Translations under genes and position numbers: made by a program | Shown here: positions 1-8,796 of the stretch, one piece after another | Position numbering within the stretch: position 1 is the first letter of the stretch | Layout of the letters: each line of letters opens with the position of its first letter | DNA from: Streptomyces spirodelae | GTDB lineage: Bacteria; Actinomycetota; Actinomycetes; Streptomycetales; Streptomycetaceae | DNA: 64,000 nucleotides | NCBI RefSeq assembly: GCF_017676385.1 | Contig: NZ_JAFFZN010000001.1 | Span: 310,001 to 374,000, forward strand | Direction: 5' to 3' | The notes under the pieces: generated by a model | Database searches by the model: none | The model's input: the letters and a program-made list of their open reading frames with translations, nothing else | What the model was told of the DNA's origin: nothing

Positions 1-15
1 CGAGGAGACCGACCG

Positions 16-2142
16 ATGACCACCACGGCTGGACCCCGTACCGTCGGGGTCGCCCACACCCGCGTCGAGGGCCGGGACAAGGTGACCGGCGCTGCGCGGT
101 ACGCCAGCGAGCAGCCCTTCGACCACCTCGCACACGGCTGGCTGGTGCTGTCGGCCATCGCCCGGGGCCGCGTCCGCGCGGTCGGCGATGCGGCGGTGCG
201 CGCCATGCCCGGCGTCCTGGCGGTGTTCCACTCCGGAAACGCGCCGCGCCTGATGACCGACTACACCTCGATACTCGGCCCGCCCGACCCCACCCTCGCA
301 CTCTTCCAGCACGACCGGGTGCCGCACCAGGGCTGGCCGGTTGCCCTGGTCGTGGCCGAGACCCCCGAACAGGCGCGCGAGGCGGCCGAAGCGCTGGTGG
401 TCGAGTACGACGAGGAGCCGCACGACGTCGCCTTCCACGCCGGCCGACCCGACACCTACATACCCGAGGACGCCAACGCGGTGGCGAGCAAGGGCGACCT
501 GGAGGCCGAACTCGCCGCCTCGGCCGTGGTGGTGGACGCCTCCTACACCACACCTGAGGAGCACCACAGCGCCATGGAGCCGCACGCGGTCACGGCGCGG
601 TGGGACGGCGGACGCCTGGAGGTGATCGACACCAACCAGGGCGCCATGTGGGTGGCCGGCGAGCTCGCCCAGCTGTTCTCGCTCGACCCGTCATCGGTAC
701 GGGTCCGCTCGGAGCACATCGGCGGCGCCTTCGGTTCCAAGGGCGTACGGCCGCACCAGGTGGCCGCTGTGATGGCGGCGACGGAGCTGCAGCGCCCCGT
801 GCGCCTGGCGCTGACCCGGCGTCAGACGTTCGCGATCACCGGCTACCGCAGCCCCACCGCGCAGCGCGTGCGGCTCGGCGCCGACCCGGACGGGCGGCTG
901 CGCGCGCTGGAGCACGAGGCCCTGAGCCTCACCTCGACGCTGCGGCCCTTCGTCGAGACGAGCGCCGTGCTCGGCCGCGTCCTCTACGACGCGCGGGCAC
1001 ACCACACGGCACACCGGCTGGTCGACCTCGACATGCCGACCCCGACCTGGATGCGGGCCCCCGGCGAGGCGCCGGGTTCGTTCGCGCTGGAGTCGGCCCT
1101 CGACGAGCTGGCCGACCGGCTCGGCATGGACCCGATCGAGCTGCGCGCCCGCAACGAGCCGACCGTCGGGCCGCTGTCCGGGCTGCCCTTCAGCAGCCGC
1201 GACCTGCTCGGCTGCTTCCGGGAAGGCGCCCGCAGGTTCGGCTGGGCCGAGCGCGATCCGCGGCCGCGCAGCCGCCGCGAGGGCCGGTGGCTGCTCGGCA
1301 CCGGCACGGCAGCCGCCACCTACCCGTCCGGCGCCGCACCGTCCACGGCGTCCGTGACCGCCGAGGCGGACGGCACCTTCACCGTGCGGATCACCGCGGC
1401 GGACGTGGGCACCGGCGCCCGCACCGCGCTGACCCTGATCGCCGCCGAGGCCCTCGATGTGGAGCCGGACCGCGTCACCGTGCGGATCGGCGACAGCGAC
1501 TTCGGCCCCGCCTGGGTCGCCGGCGGCTCGATGGGCACCCGCTCCTGGTCGCTGGCCGTCAGCTCCGCGGCGCGTGAGCTGCGCGGCCGGCTTGCCCTGG
1601 CCGACGGGGACATCCCGCCGGAGGGCATCACGGCGCGCACGGACACCGCCGGGCTGCTCGCCGAGCTCGCCAAGAAGGAGCGCCACTCCTTCGGGGCCCA
1701 GTTCGCGGAGGTCGCCGTCGACGTGACCACCGGCGAGATCCGGGTACGCCGGATGCTGGGCATCTTCGCCGCCGGCCGTATCGTCAACCCGCTCACCGCA
1801 CGCAGCCAGCTCGTCGGCGGCATGATCTGGGGCCTGTCCATGGCGCTCCACGAGGAAGCGGTCCGTGATCCGGCGTCGGGCGGCCAGCTCGGTGCGGACT
1901 TCGCGAACTACCACGTGGCCGCACACGCCGATGTGCCCGCGATCGAGGCGGACTTCATCGACGACCCGGTCCCCGACGACCCCGTGGGGGTCAAGGGCAT
2001 CGGGGAGATCGGCATCGTGGGTGCCGCCGCGGCGATCTCCAACGCGGTCCGGCACGCGACCGGAGTGCGCCACCGGGACCTGCCCCTGCGACCGGATCGC
2101 GTACTGCGCGCCGAGGAGGAGGCGGCCGCGCAGCACGGCTGA
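16..2142 (+). CDS. Molybdopterin-binding subunit of a xanthine dehydrogenase/aldehyde oxidase-type hydroxylase
   Basis: The 708-residue product looks like the large catalytic subunit of a molybdenum hydroxylase, which hydroxylates an aldehyde or N-heterocycle using water and passes electrons to FAD and iron-sulfur partner subunits. The N-terminal part (about residues 15-130) resembles the a/b hammerhead domain. The cofactor-binding region contains the glycine-rich GGAFGSKG near residue 240, and the C-terminal VKGIGEIGIVGAAAA stretch carries the usual glutamate. A GAGGAG ribosome site lies 7 nt before the ATG, so the gene seems complete although it starts at the window edge. The FAD and 2Fe-2S subunits are expected just upstream, outside the window. 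The substrate cannot be read from the sequence. Confidence 0.9.
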   Translation: MTTTAGPRTVGVAHTRVEGRDKVTGAARYASEQPFDHLAHGWLVLSAIARGRVRAVGDAAVRAMPGVLAVFHSGNAPRLMTDYTSILGPPDPTLALFQHDRVPHQGWPVALVVAETPEQAREAAEALVVEYDEEPHDVAFHAGRPDTYIPEDANAVASKGDLEAELAASAVVVDASYTTPEEHHSAMEPHAVTARWDGGRLEVIDTNQGAMWVAGELAQLFSLDPSSVRVRSEHIGGAFGSKGVRPHQVAAVMAATELQRPVRLALTRRQTFAITGYRSPTAQRVRLGADPDGRLRALEHEALSLTSTLRPFVETSAVLGRVLYDARAHHTAHRLVDLDMPTPTWMRAPGEAPGSFALESALDELADRLGMDPIELRARNEPTVGPLSGLPFSSRDLLGCFREGARRFGWAERDPRPRSRREGRWLLGTGTAAATYPSGAAPSTASVTAEADGTFTVRITAADVGTGARTALTLIAAEALDVEPDRVTVRIGDSDFGPAWVAGGSMGTRSWSLAVSSAARELRGRLALADGDIPPEGITARTDTAGLLAELAKKERHSFGAQFAEVAVDVTTGEIRVRRMLGIFAAGRIVNPLTARSQLVGGMIWGLSMALHEEAVRDPASGGQLGADFANYHVAAHADVPAIEADFIDDPVPDDPVGVKGIGEIGIVGAAAAISNAVRHATGVRHRDLPLRPDRVLRAEEEAAAQHG

Positions 2143-2276
2143 ACCGGCCGAACGCGGCACGCCTGGTCACCCCACCCCGGTCGGTGCTCCGTGGCCGGCG
2201 GGCCGCTGCCGACGACGGAACGGGGTGGGGGCCGGCGGGGTGGGCTGCGTCTACCCGCCCCGCACTCGTGTAACCG

Positions 2277-2951
2277 CTACTTGGCCAGCGTCTTGCAGAG
2301 GTCTTCGTAGCGGCCCTCCAGCGCGAGCAGTTGACGGCTGGTACCGTGCGGACCTTCCGTGATCCGGACGGCCATGAACCCACGGGAGATCAGCCACTTG
2401 TTGTGCGCGGGCCGGTCCGTGGTGTGCAGCCCCACGCCCCAGTCGCCCCCGCTGAGGACGTGGGTGTCGCTGCCCGGCTCCGGGTACGTCAGGGTCCCGG
2501 TGCCGGACAGGTCACGGCGCACGGTCTTCCCGGTGTCCTCGTTGGTCACCTTCATCACCAACGGGCCGCTGATGACTGCGTAGACGGGGTCGCCCGCGTC
2601 GTTCGTCCACGTCTTCTGCACCATGTCCACCACCGGGAAGGTGGCGTGCGTGGGGAACGGGCACACCTCACCACGCGGGTAGTCGATCTCGGGCTGCCCG
2701 GGCCGGGTGACGACGGGACCGTGCCAGCCGCCCGTCGCCCGGCCGGAGTCGCCGGCCGGGCTCTCGGACGCGGCCCGGGCGGCGACCGACGCGCACAGCA
2801 GCGCCATCACCGCGCACCCGGCCACCACCGTCGCCCTGCCCCGGGTGCGGCGGACCGGCGCACACCCCCGTTGTGCGCCGTACGCGCGCCGGCCTCGCCC
2901 GCCCGCAACCGAACCCGGCGTCCCCTCGTCCGCTGTGCGCTCGTCCCGCAT
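2277..2951 (-). CDS. Membrane-anchored or exported protein of unknown function
   Basis: A 224-residue protein with a basic N-terminus followed by one hydrophobic segment (about residues 41-60) and an extracytoplasmic remainder that I do not assign to a family. I chose the ATG at 2951 because GGAGGAGGCAGGT sits directly before it; the longer reading frame upstream has no such site. Two cysteines (in EVCPF and EDLCK) could form a disulfide. It stands alone, convergent with the molybdenum hydroxylase gene. Codon use supports a real gene, but I infer no function. Confidence 0.7.
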   Translation of the reverse strand: MRDERTADEGTPGSVAGGRGRRAYGAQRGCAPVRRTRGRATVVAGCAVMALLCASVAARAASESPAGDSGRATGGWHGPVVTRPGQPEIDYPRGEVCPFPTHATFPVVDMVQKTWTNDAGDPVYAVISGPLVMKVTNEDTGKTVRRDLSGTGTLTYPEPGSDTHVLSGGDWGVGLHTTDRPAHNKWLISRGFMAVRITEGPHGTSRQLLALEGRYEDLCKTLAK

Positions 2952-3208
2952 ACCTGCCTCCTCCGCTCCATCCGCCCGCCCGTCCCGTCCGTCCCGCCCC
3001 GCTCCTCCTCCCCGACGGCCATCCTTGCGACCCCGCTCCCTTACCGGTAGATGATTCGGTTCTCGCCGAAGCAACAATCGGCTCCGAGGCCGTTGTCCCC
3101 GGCGGACCGGGAGAGATGGGGGCGGCAACTGCCCTGCGACGCGGCTGATCCGCAGCCCGCTTTCTTCTACCAGGTGGTCGCCCAACCCGGCCCGGGCACT
3201 CCCCCGCG
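2952..3208. other. Intergenic stretch without an intact gene
   Basis: Between the exported protein and the ArsR remnant I see no complete gene or RNA. The reading frames here are arginine/proline-rich and look like GC-driven shadows. Confidence 0.5.
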
Positions 3209-3368
3209 TCGGCCAGCGAGCACGCCGCGGTGCCGCGCCGTGCCGGGGCTGGTCGCCACCCGCCGCACCGGGCGGACGGCCCACCACACCCTCACCCCGC
3301 TGGGCGCTCAGCTCCTGCTGTCCGCCTCGGCCGACGGGTCCGCGGCGGACCGGGACGGCAGCGGCTGA
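3209..3368 (+). pseudogene. Remnant of an ArsR-family regulator
   Basis: Two short stretches in different frames match the winged helix of ArsR-type repressors. SASEHAAV (from 3209) resembles the recognition helix; after a frame change, PGLVATRRTGRTAHHTLTPL resembles the beta-wing and following segment, ending at a TGA at 3366-3368. The N-terminal half is missing and the two parts are out of frame, so no working product is expected. The 3' end overlaps the 3' end of the LysR gene on the other strand. This assignment rests on motif resemblance only. Confidence 0.5.
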
Positions 3369-4279
3369 GGCGGGGCGGCCGTTCGGTCAAAGGCCGTCGA
3401 GCGGAGCACGTCCACCAGCGCGGCCACCGTGGGCCGGTGCTCCGCGAACGAGCGGAACACCACCACGATGTGCCGCTCCACGGTCTCGCGCAGCGCGACG
3501 ACATCGAGCCGCGAGGCGCGCAGGCGCAGCATCAGGTCCGTCACCAGGCTGACCCCCACACCGGTCTCCACCAGTGCCAGGGTGGCGGCCGTGTCGGTCA
3601 CCTCGTGCAGCACCCGTGGCTCGAAGCCGGCCCTGCGGCAGACGGTGAGCACGGCGCGCCCGTAGTAGCTGTCGGCGGACGGCAGAATCCAGCCCTCTTC
3701 CCGTACCTGTGCCAGGGAGGCGGTCCTGCGGCCGGGCATCGCGCCGGCCGGCACCGCGAGGGAGAACCGCTCCCGGGCCAGCGGCAGCACGCACAGGGAC
3801 GGGTCCCGCGGGATGGGCACGTCCGGATAGTCCAGCCCCAGCGCCAGGTCGACCGTGCCGCCGGCCACCGCGTCGTACACGTCGTCCACGTCCATGTCCC
3901 GGCTGCGCACGGTCAGGCCGGGGTGCACCTCCCTGGCGCGTCGCAGCGCCGGCGGCAGGATCTCGGCGGCGGCCGTGGTGAAGAGCCCGACTCGCAGCGT
4001 CCCCGAGACCTCGGTGCGGGTGCGCTCCAGTGCCTCGACGGCCTCGGCCTCGGTGGCCAGAATCCGCTCGGCGTGCGAGGCGAGGGTCATCCCGGCGTCG
4101 GTCAGCTCGACCCGGCGTCCCACCCGTCGCAGCAGCACCATGCCGGTGGACTTCTCCAGCGCGGCGATCTGCTGCGACACCCCGCCGGGGGTGTATCCCA
4201 GGGCCTTCGCCACCGCGGTGACGGTTCCGCGCCGGGTCAGCTCCACCAGGGAGCGCAGCTGCGCGCTCGTCCACTCCAT
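3308..4279 (-). CDS. LysR-family regulator (LysG/ArgP-like), divergent from the pipecolate/aminoadipate operon
   Basis: A 323-residue LysR-type regulator. The N-terminal helix-turn-helix (TVTAVAKALGYTPGGVSQQI, about residues 19-38) is followed by the linker helix and a periplasmic-binding-protein-like effector domain (about 90-300). It is divergent from, and 174 nt away from, three genes that fit lysine/pipecolate breakdown, so it probably controls them; this is inferred from position. TAGGCT lies 6 nt before the ATG, suggesting a leaderless transcript. A 15-bp dyad at 4301-4315 lies just upstream of that hexamer. Confidence 0.87.
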   Translation of the reverse strand: MEWTSAQLRSLVELTRRGTVTAVAKALGYTPGGVSQQIAALEKSTGMVLLRRVGRRVELTDAGMTLASHAERILATEAEAVEALERTRTEVSGTLRVGLFTTAAAEILPPALRRAREVHPGLTVRSRDMDVDDVYDAVAGGTVDLALGLDYPDVPIPRDPSLCVLPLARERFSLAVPAGAMPGRRTASLAQVREEGWILPSADSYYGRAVLTVCRRAGFEPRVLHEVTDTAATLALVETGVGVSLVTDLMLRLRASRLDVVALRETVERHIVVVFRSFAEHRPTVAALVDVLRSTAFDRTAAPPQPLPSRSAADPSAEADSRS

Positions 4280-4285
4280 ATAGGG

Positions 4286-4291
4286 AGCCTA
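4286..4291 (-). promoter_or_regulatory. -10-like hexamer of a leaderless LysR promoter
   Basis: TAGGCT on the minus strand ends 6 nt before the LysR ATG, matching the TANNNT-N6-8-start pattern of actinobacterial leaderless genes. There is no Shine-Dalgarno site. Confidence 0.6.
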
Positions 4292-4300
4292 AACGAATGG

Positions 4301-4315
4301 GAGCAGTAACTGTTC
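4301..4315. promoter_or_regulatory. 15-bp dyad, candidate LysR-type operator
   Basis: GAGCAGTAACTGTTC is a near-perfect inverted repeat (one mismatched pair plus the centre). It lies between the divergent LysR gene and the oxidase operon and next to the LysR -10 hexamer, as expected for autoregulation. Confidence 0.5.
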
Positions 4316-4357
4316 ATAGACGTCAACGGTTGGGCTGCTGCACGATGTGGGACAGAC

Positions 4358-4369
4358 AGCTGATCAGCT
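4358..4369. promoter_or_regulatory. Perfect 12-bp palindrome upstream of the oxidase operon
   Basis: AGCTGATCAGCT is a perfect palindrome about 85 nt before the flavoprotein start. It could be a second regulator half-site or an unrelated palindrome. Confidence 0.35.
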
Positions 4370-4453
4370 ACGCCACGCACTGACAGCCCCGCCGCTCCCT
4401 GGCCGGTCCGCCCTTCCGCCGCCGGGGACCGGCCGTTGGAAGGGATCGGCCTC

Positions 4454-5626
4454 ATGCCCTCCTCCGCTTTCCGCTCCGTGCCGCACTCCGCCGATGTAGT
4501 GATCATCGGCGGCGGGGTGATGGGTGCCAGCACCGCCTTCCACCTCGCCGAGGCCGGGGTGCGCGACATCGTCGTACTCGAACGCGGCGACCTGGGCCGC
4601 GGCAGCTCGGGCAAGCCGATCGGCGGCGTACGCGCCCAGTTCTCCGACCCGCTCAACATCGAGCTGGGCCACCGCAGCCTGCACGCCTACCGGAACTTCC
4701 CCACCCGCCCCGGAACCGACATCGGGCTCGAGTCCGTCGGCTATCTGTTCCTGCTCACCAGCGAGGAACAGTTGCGGGACTTCGAGACCAGCGTCGCCGT
4801 GCAGAACAGTCTGGGTGTGCCCACCCGCATGACCGGCCCCGAGGAGGCACAGCGGTTGTGCCCCTACGTCAGCACCGACGGCCTCCTGGCCGCCGCGTAC
4901 TCCCCCACCGACGGCCACGCCCGCCCGGGACTGGTCGTCCAGGGATACGCGAGGGCCGCCGCCGATGCCGGGGTCACCATCGCCACCCACACGGAGGTCA
5001 CCGGCCTCGAGACGGCGGGCGGCCGCGTGACCCGGGTGCACACCGAGCACGGTGCCCTCTCCTGCCGCACCGTCGTCTGTACGGCGGGAGCCTGGTCCCA
5101 GCAGATCGGCGAGATGGCCGGAATCAGCCTGCCCGTCCGGCCCGTACGCCGCCAACTGGCCTTCACCGCACCGCTCGACCCGCCCGCGCCACGCATACCC
5201 TTCACCATCGACTTCGCCTCCAGCGCCTACTTCCACAACAGCGACGACGGCCTGCTGCTCGGGCTGGCCGACCCCGACCAGCCCGACGGCTTCGACACCA
5301 CCTGGACCCCCGAATGGCTGGAGCTGTTCCGCGCCGTGGCGCGCCGCCGCGCACCCGAACTCGCCGACATGACCACGGTCGGCGGATGGGCGGGCCTGTA
5401 CGAGAACACCCCGGACCACAACGCGCTGATCGGCCGTTCCGGCGAGCTCGACAACTTCCTCTACGCCACGGGCTTCTCCGGCCACGGCTTCCTCCAGGCA
5501 CCCGCGGTGGGCGAGGTCATGCGCGACCTGTTTCTGGGACGCCGGCCGTTCGCCGACATCTCCCCGCTGAGCGCGGACCGGTTCCGTACCGGCGCCGAGG
5601 TCCGCCCGGAAGCCCATGTGGTGTGA
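4454..5626 (+). CDS. FAD-dependent amine oxidase of the DAO family, L-pipecolate oxidase-like
   Basis: A flavoprotein of the D-amino-acid oxidase/sarcosine oxidase superfamily. The dinucleotide-binding motif VVIIGGGVMGASTAFHLAEA is at the N-terminus, and the C-terminal region has the family's GWAGLYENTPDHNALIG and GFSGHGF segments. The next two genes encode steps of 2-aminoadipate breakdown, so oxidation of L-pipecolate to piperideine-6-carboxylate (the AmaA role) is the most likely reaction. Sarcosine, proline or another secondary amine cannot be excluded. I prefer the ATG at 4454 (GAAGG about 11 nt upstream, 390 aa) over the in-frame TTG at 4436. Confidence 0.8.
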   Translation: MPSSAFRSVPHSADVVIIGGGVMGASTAFHLAEAGVRDIVVLERGDLGRGSSGKPIGGVRAQFSDPLNIELGHRSLHAYRNFPTRPGTDIGLESVGYLFLLTSEEQLRDFETSVAVQNSLGVPTRMTGPEEAQRLCPYVSTDGLLAAAYSPTDGHARPGLVVQGYARAAADAGVTIATHTEVTGLETAGGRVTRVHTEHGALSCRTVVCTAGAWSQQIGEMAGISLPVRPVRRQLAFTAPLDPPAPRIPFTIDFASSAYFHNSDDGLLLGLADPDQPDGFDTTWTPEWLELFRAVARRRAPELADMTTVGGWAGLYENTPDHNALIGRSGELDNFLYATGFSGHGFLQAPAVGEVMRDLFLGRRPFADISPLSADRFRTGAEVRPEAHVV

Positions 5627-5638
5627 ACCGAGCGCGCG

Positions 5639-5698
5639 GTTGAACCCGAAGCGAGGCGCAGTCGCCCCCCGGCAAGGCGTCGTTGAACCCCGAAGCGA
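5639..5698 (+). repeat. Imperfect direct repeat between the oxidase and hglS genes
   Basis: GTTGAACCCGAAGCGA (5639-5654) recurs as GTTGAACCCCGAAGCGA (5682-5698), 43 bp further on and with one extra C. The second copy runs into the hglS ribosome site. Confidence 0.8.
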
Positions 5699-5709
5699 AA
5701 GGCCGAACC

Positions 5710-7110
5710 ATGTCAACGCTCAGCCAGTGGCAGCTGCGGGCCGCCTTCGCCGCGCGGCTCTCCAAGATGTACGGGCGGGAAGTGCCCGCCTACACCACGC
5801 TGGTGGACGTCTCGCAAGAGGTCAACGAGGACGTCCTGCGCGCCCAGGGTGCCGACGCAGAACGGCTGGGGTCGATCAGCCGGGTGACCGCCGAGCGGCA
5901 CGGTGCCATCCGCGTCGGCACGCCGCGGGAGCTGGGGCAGGTCGCGCGCGTCTTCGCGGCCCTGGGTATGCATCCGGTCGGCTTCTACGATCTGCGCGAG
6001 GCGGCCGCCAGCGCCGTGCCCGTCGTCTCGACCGCCTTCCGGCCGGTCGACGGCGACGAGCTGGCCCGCAACCCGTTCCGGGTCTTCACCTCCATGCTCA
6101 CCCCGGCCGACCCCCGCTTCTTCGACCCCGGACTGCGGGCGCGCCTGGAGAACTTCCTCGCCTCCCGTGAGCTCTTCCCCCCTGAGCTGCTCACGCTGGC
6201 CGACCGCGCCACAGCCGACCGGGGACTCCCGCACCACGAAGCCGAGCGCTTCCTCGAACTCGCCGTAGGCGCCTTCGAACTGTCCCCGGAACCGGTCGAC
6301 AGGACCTGGTACGAGACGCTGGAGCGCGTCTCGGCGGTCGCCGCCGACATCGGCGGGGTGCGCAGTACGCACATCAACCACCTCACGCCGCGCGTGCTGG
6401 ACATCGACGAACTGTACCGGCGGATGACCGAACGCGGCATCGAGATGATCGACACCATCCAGGGCCCGCCCGCGTGGCGGGGGCCGGACGTCCTGCTGCG
6501 TCAGACCTCCTTCCGGGCACTGGCCGAACCCCGCGCGATGCGCACCCCGGACGGCGACGTCGTCAGCGGTGCGCTGCGGGTGCGCTTCGGCGAGGTGGAG
6601 GCGCGCGGCATCGCCCTCACCCGCGCGGGCCGCGCCCTGTACGACAAGCTGCTCGCCCTGGTGGACGAGGAGAGCACCCGCGCTGAGTCCGGCGCGTCCC
6701 GTGCCGAGATCGCCCGCTCCGTCTGGGAACGGCACATGCCCGCCACCGAAGAAGAACTCGCCGCCCAGGGACTGGCGTACTTCACCTATCAGGTGGCCGC
6801 CGGCCGGCCCCGCGACGACGGCCCCGTACCGGAGAGCGTCAGCGAGCTGGTACGGCGGGGGTGGGTGCGGGCCGCGCCCGTGGTCTACGAGGACTTCCTG
6901 CCCCGCTCGGCCGCCGGCATCTTCCAGTCCAACCTCAGCTCCGAGGGCACCCGCCACAGCGAGCAGCAGGGGACGGCCTACGACGCCGGTTGGCTCTCCG
7001 ACGCCATCGGACGCGAGGTGCTCGACCCCTTCGCGCTCTACGAGCAGGAGCAGAAACGCTCCCTCGCCCGGGTGGCGCGCGAGCTGGGTGTCGACGGCTC
7101 CCTCAGCTGA
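5710..7110 (+). CDS. hglS: 2-oxoadipate dioxygenase/decarboxylase (HglS/YdcJ, DUF1338)
   Basis: A 466-residue DUF1338 protein. HglS of Pseudomonas putida converts 2-oxoadipate to D-2-hydroxyglutarate using Fe(II) and O2. The spacing of likely metal ligands matches that family: H64 with R68 in ERHGAIR, H224 in THINHLT, and E295 in FGEVEARG. The start at 5710 has GAAAGG upstream; the in-frame TTG at 5683 lacks a good site. It lies between the pipecolate oxidase-like gene and the semialdehyde dehydrogenase gene in one operon. The amino transfer from aminoadipate and the 2-hydroxyglutarate oxidation would be encoded elsewhere. Confidence 0.88.
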   Translation: MSTLSQWQLRAAFAARLSKMYGREVPAYTTLVDVSQEVNEDVLRAQGADAERLGSISRVTAERHGAIRVGTPRELGQVARVFAALGMHPVGFYDLREAAASAVPVVSTAFRPVDGDELARNPFRVFTSMLTPADPRFFDPGLRARLENFLASRELFPPELLTLADRATADRGLPHHEAERFLELAVGAFELSPEPVDRTWYETLERVSAVAADIGGVRSTHINHLTPRVLDIDELYRRMTERGIEMIDTIQGPPAWRGPDVLLRQTSFRALAEPRAMRTPDGDVVSGALRVRFGEVEARGIALTRAGRALYDKLLALVDEESTRAESGASRAEIARSVWERHMPATEEELAAQGLAYFTYQVAAGRPRDDGPVPESVSELVRRGWVRAAPVVYEDFLPRSAAGIFQSNLSSEGTRHSEQQGTAYDAGWLSDAIGREVLDPFALYEQEQKRSLARVARELGVDGSLS

Positions 7111-7167
7111 GTTCACCGCCTCCGGAACCCGACCTCCGTCCGCCCCTCCTCTTCCTAAGGAAATCCC

Positions 7168-8697
7168 ATGACCGGTACCGCCCTGCCCACCACGGACGAG
7201 CTGCGTGCCCGCGCGCTTTCAGCCCTCGGCACGCTCGGTGTCACCGTTCCCGAAGGCGGCGACTTCTCCGCGCGCTCCCCGATCACCGGTGACGACCTCT
7301 TCGGTCTGCGGGCCGCCACAGCCGCCGAGGCCGAGGCCGCCGTCGCCGAGGCCCGCACCGCCTTCCTCACCTGGCGCACGACTCCGGCCCCACGCCGCGG
7401 GGAACTCGTACGCCGCCTGGGGGAGCTGCTGCGCGAGCACAAGAGCGACCTGGCCGACCTCGTCACCATCGAGGCCGGCAAGATCCGCTCCGAGGCCCTC
7501 GGCGAGGTCCAGGAGATGATCGACATCTGCGATTTCGCCGTCGGTCTGTCCCGGCAGCTGTACGGCCGCACCATCGCCTCCGAACGCCCGGGCCACCGGC
7601 TCGCCGAGACCTGGCACCCGCTCGGCGTGGTCGGTGTCATCTCCGCCTTCAACTTCCCCGCGGCCGTCTGGTCGTGGAACACCGCCGTCGCTCTCGCATG
7701 CGGCGACACGGTCGTGTGGAAGCCCTCCGAGCGCACTCCGCTGATCTCGCTGGCCTGCGACCGGCTGCTGGCCCGCGCTGCCGAGGACGTCGGTGCGCCC
7801 CGCGAGGTGCACCGGCTGCTGCTCGGCGACCGGGCCGTCGGCGAAAGGCTGGTGGACGACCCCCGCGTCGCCCTCGTCAGCGCCACCGGCTCGACCCGTA
7901 TGGGCCGCGAGGTCGGCCCCCGGGTGGCGGCCCGCTTCGGCCGCAGCCTGCTGGAACTCGGCGGCAACAACGCCGCCATCGTCGCCCCCTCGGCCGACCT
8001 CGACCTCGCCGTCCAGGGCATCGTGTTCGCCGCCGCCGGCACCGCCGGGCAGCGCTGTACGACGCTGCGCCGTCTCATCGTCCACCGCGACATCGCCGAG
8101 ACGCTGACCGAACGGCTGACCGCCGCCTACCGCAAGCTCCCCATCGGCGACCCGTTCGACGAGAACACGCTGGTCGGCCCGCTCATCTCCGCCGTGGCGC
8201 TGGAGGCGATGAACAGCGCGCTGGCACGGGTGCAGGCGCAGGGCGGCAAGGTCCTGGCAGGCGGCAACCGGCGGCTGTCCGAGGCCGCCCCGCAGGCCGC
8301 CTACGCCGAGCCGGTGCTCGTCCGCGTCGACGAACAGACCGACGTCGTCAAGGAGGAAACCTTCGCGCCGATCCTCTACGTACTCACCTACGACACCCTG
8401 GAGGAGGCGATCGCGCTGCACAACGACGTACCTCAGGGGCTGTCGTCCAGCATCTTCACCCGTGACCAGCAGGAAGCCGAGATCTTCCTCTCCGCCGCCG
8501 GCTCCGACTGCGGCATCGCCAACGTCAACATCGGCACCTCAGGTGCCGAGATCGGCGGCGCCTTCGGTGGGGAGAAGGACACCGGAGGCGGGCGCGAGTC
8601 GGGCTCCGACGCCTGGAAGGCGTACATGCGCTCGGCCACCAACACCATCAACTACTCCAGCGAACTCTCCCTCGCCCAGAACGTCAGCTTCCTGTGA
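7168..8697 (+). CDS. amaB: Aldehyde dehydrogenase, probable L-aminoadipate-semialdehyde dehydrogenase (ALDH7-like)
   Basis: A 509-residue NAD(P)-dependent aldehyde dehydrogenase. The expected catalytic residues are present: N162 in SAFNFP, K185 in WKPSE, E263 in LELGGNN and the nucleophile C297 in GQRCTT. The LELGGNNA and GQRCTTLRR motifs are typical of the ALDH7/antiquitin group, which oxidises 2-aminoadipate 6-semialdehyde (open form of piperideine-6-carboxylate). AAGGAAA lies 7 nt before the ATG. It is the last gene of the operon and is followed by a strong stem-loop. Confidence 0.87.
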   Translation: MTGTALPTTDELRARALSALGTLGVTVPEGGDFSARSPITGDDLFGLRAATAAEAEAAVAEARTAFLTWRTTPAPRRGELVRRLGELLREHKSDLADLVTIEAGKIRSEALGEVQEMIDICDFAVGLSRQLYGRTIASERPGHRLAETWHPLGVVGVISAFNFPAAVWSWNTAVALACGDTVVWKPSERTPLISLACDRLLARAAEDVGAPREVHRLLLGDRAVGERLVDDPRVALVSATGSTRMGREVGPRVAARFGRSLLELGGNNAAIVAPSADLDLAVQGIVFAAAGTAGQRCTTLRRLIVHRDIAETLTERLTAAYRKLPIGDPFDENTLVGPLISAVALEAMNSALARVQAQGGKVLAGGNRRLSEAAPQAAYAEPVLVRVDEQTDVVKEETFAPILYVLTYDTLEEAIALHNDVPQGLSSSIFTRDQQEAEIFLSAAGSDCGIANVNIGTSGAEIGGAFGGEKDTGGGRESGSDAWKAYMRSATNTINYSSELSLAQNVSFL

Positions 8698-8750
8698 CCT
8701 GTCGGCCGGACCGTCGCGCGCGGGCCCCGCGTCTCAGGTCCGCCGACCGG

Positions 8751-8781
8751 GACCGCGCCCCCTGGGCCAGGGGGCGCGGTC
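8751..8781. terminator. Stem-loop after the lysine-catabolic operon
   Basis: A perfect 31-nt palindrome with 15-bp arms (left arm GACCGCGCCCCCTGG) around a single central base. It has no U-tract, as is common in Streptomyces. Confidence 0.75.
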
Positions 8782-8783
8782 TG

Positions 8784-8789
8784 TACAGT
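8784..8789 (+). promoter_or_regulatory. -10-like hexamer of a leaderless gene
   Basis: TACAGT lies 7 nt before the ATG at 8797, with no Shine-Dalgarno site. It follows the terminator palindrome directly. Confidence 0.55.
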
Positions 8790-8796
8790 CCCCCGC

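Noticed and set aside
691..2160. Long open frame antisense to the molybdenum hydroxylase gene
   Set aside because: Arginine/glycine/alanine-rich composition and no domain; a shadow of GC-rich coding sequence.
5639..5700. GGTTGAACCC looks like a tRNA T-arm
   Set aside because: No matching acceptor, D or anticodon arms, and the element is repeated in an operon spacer.
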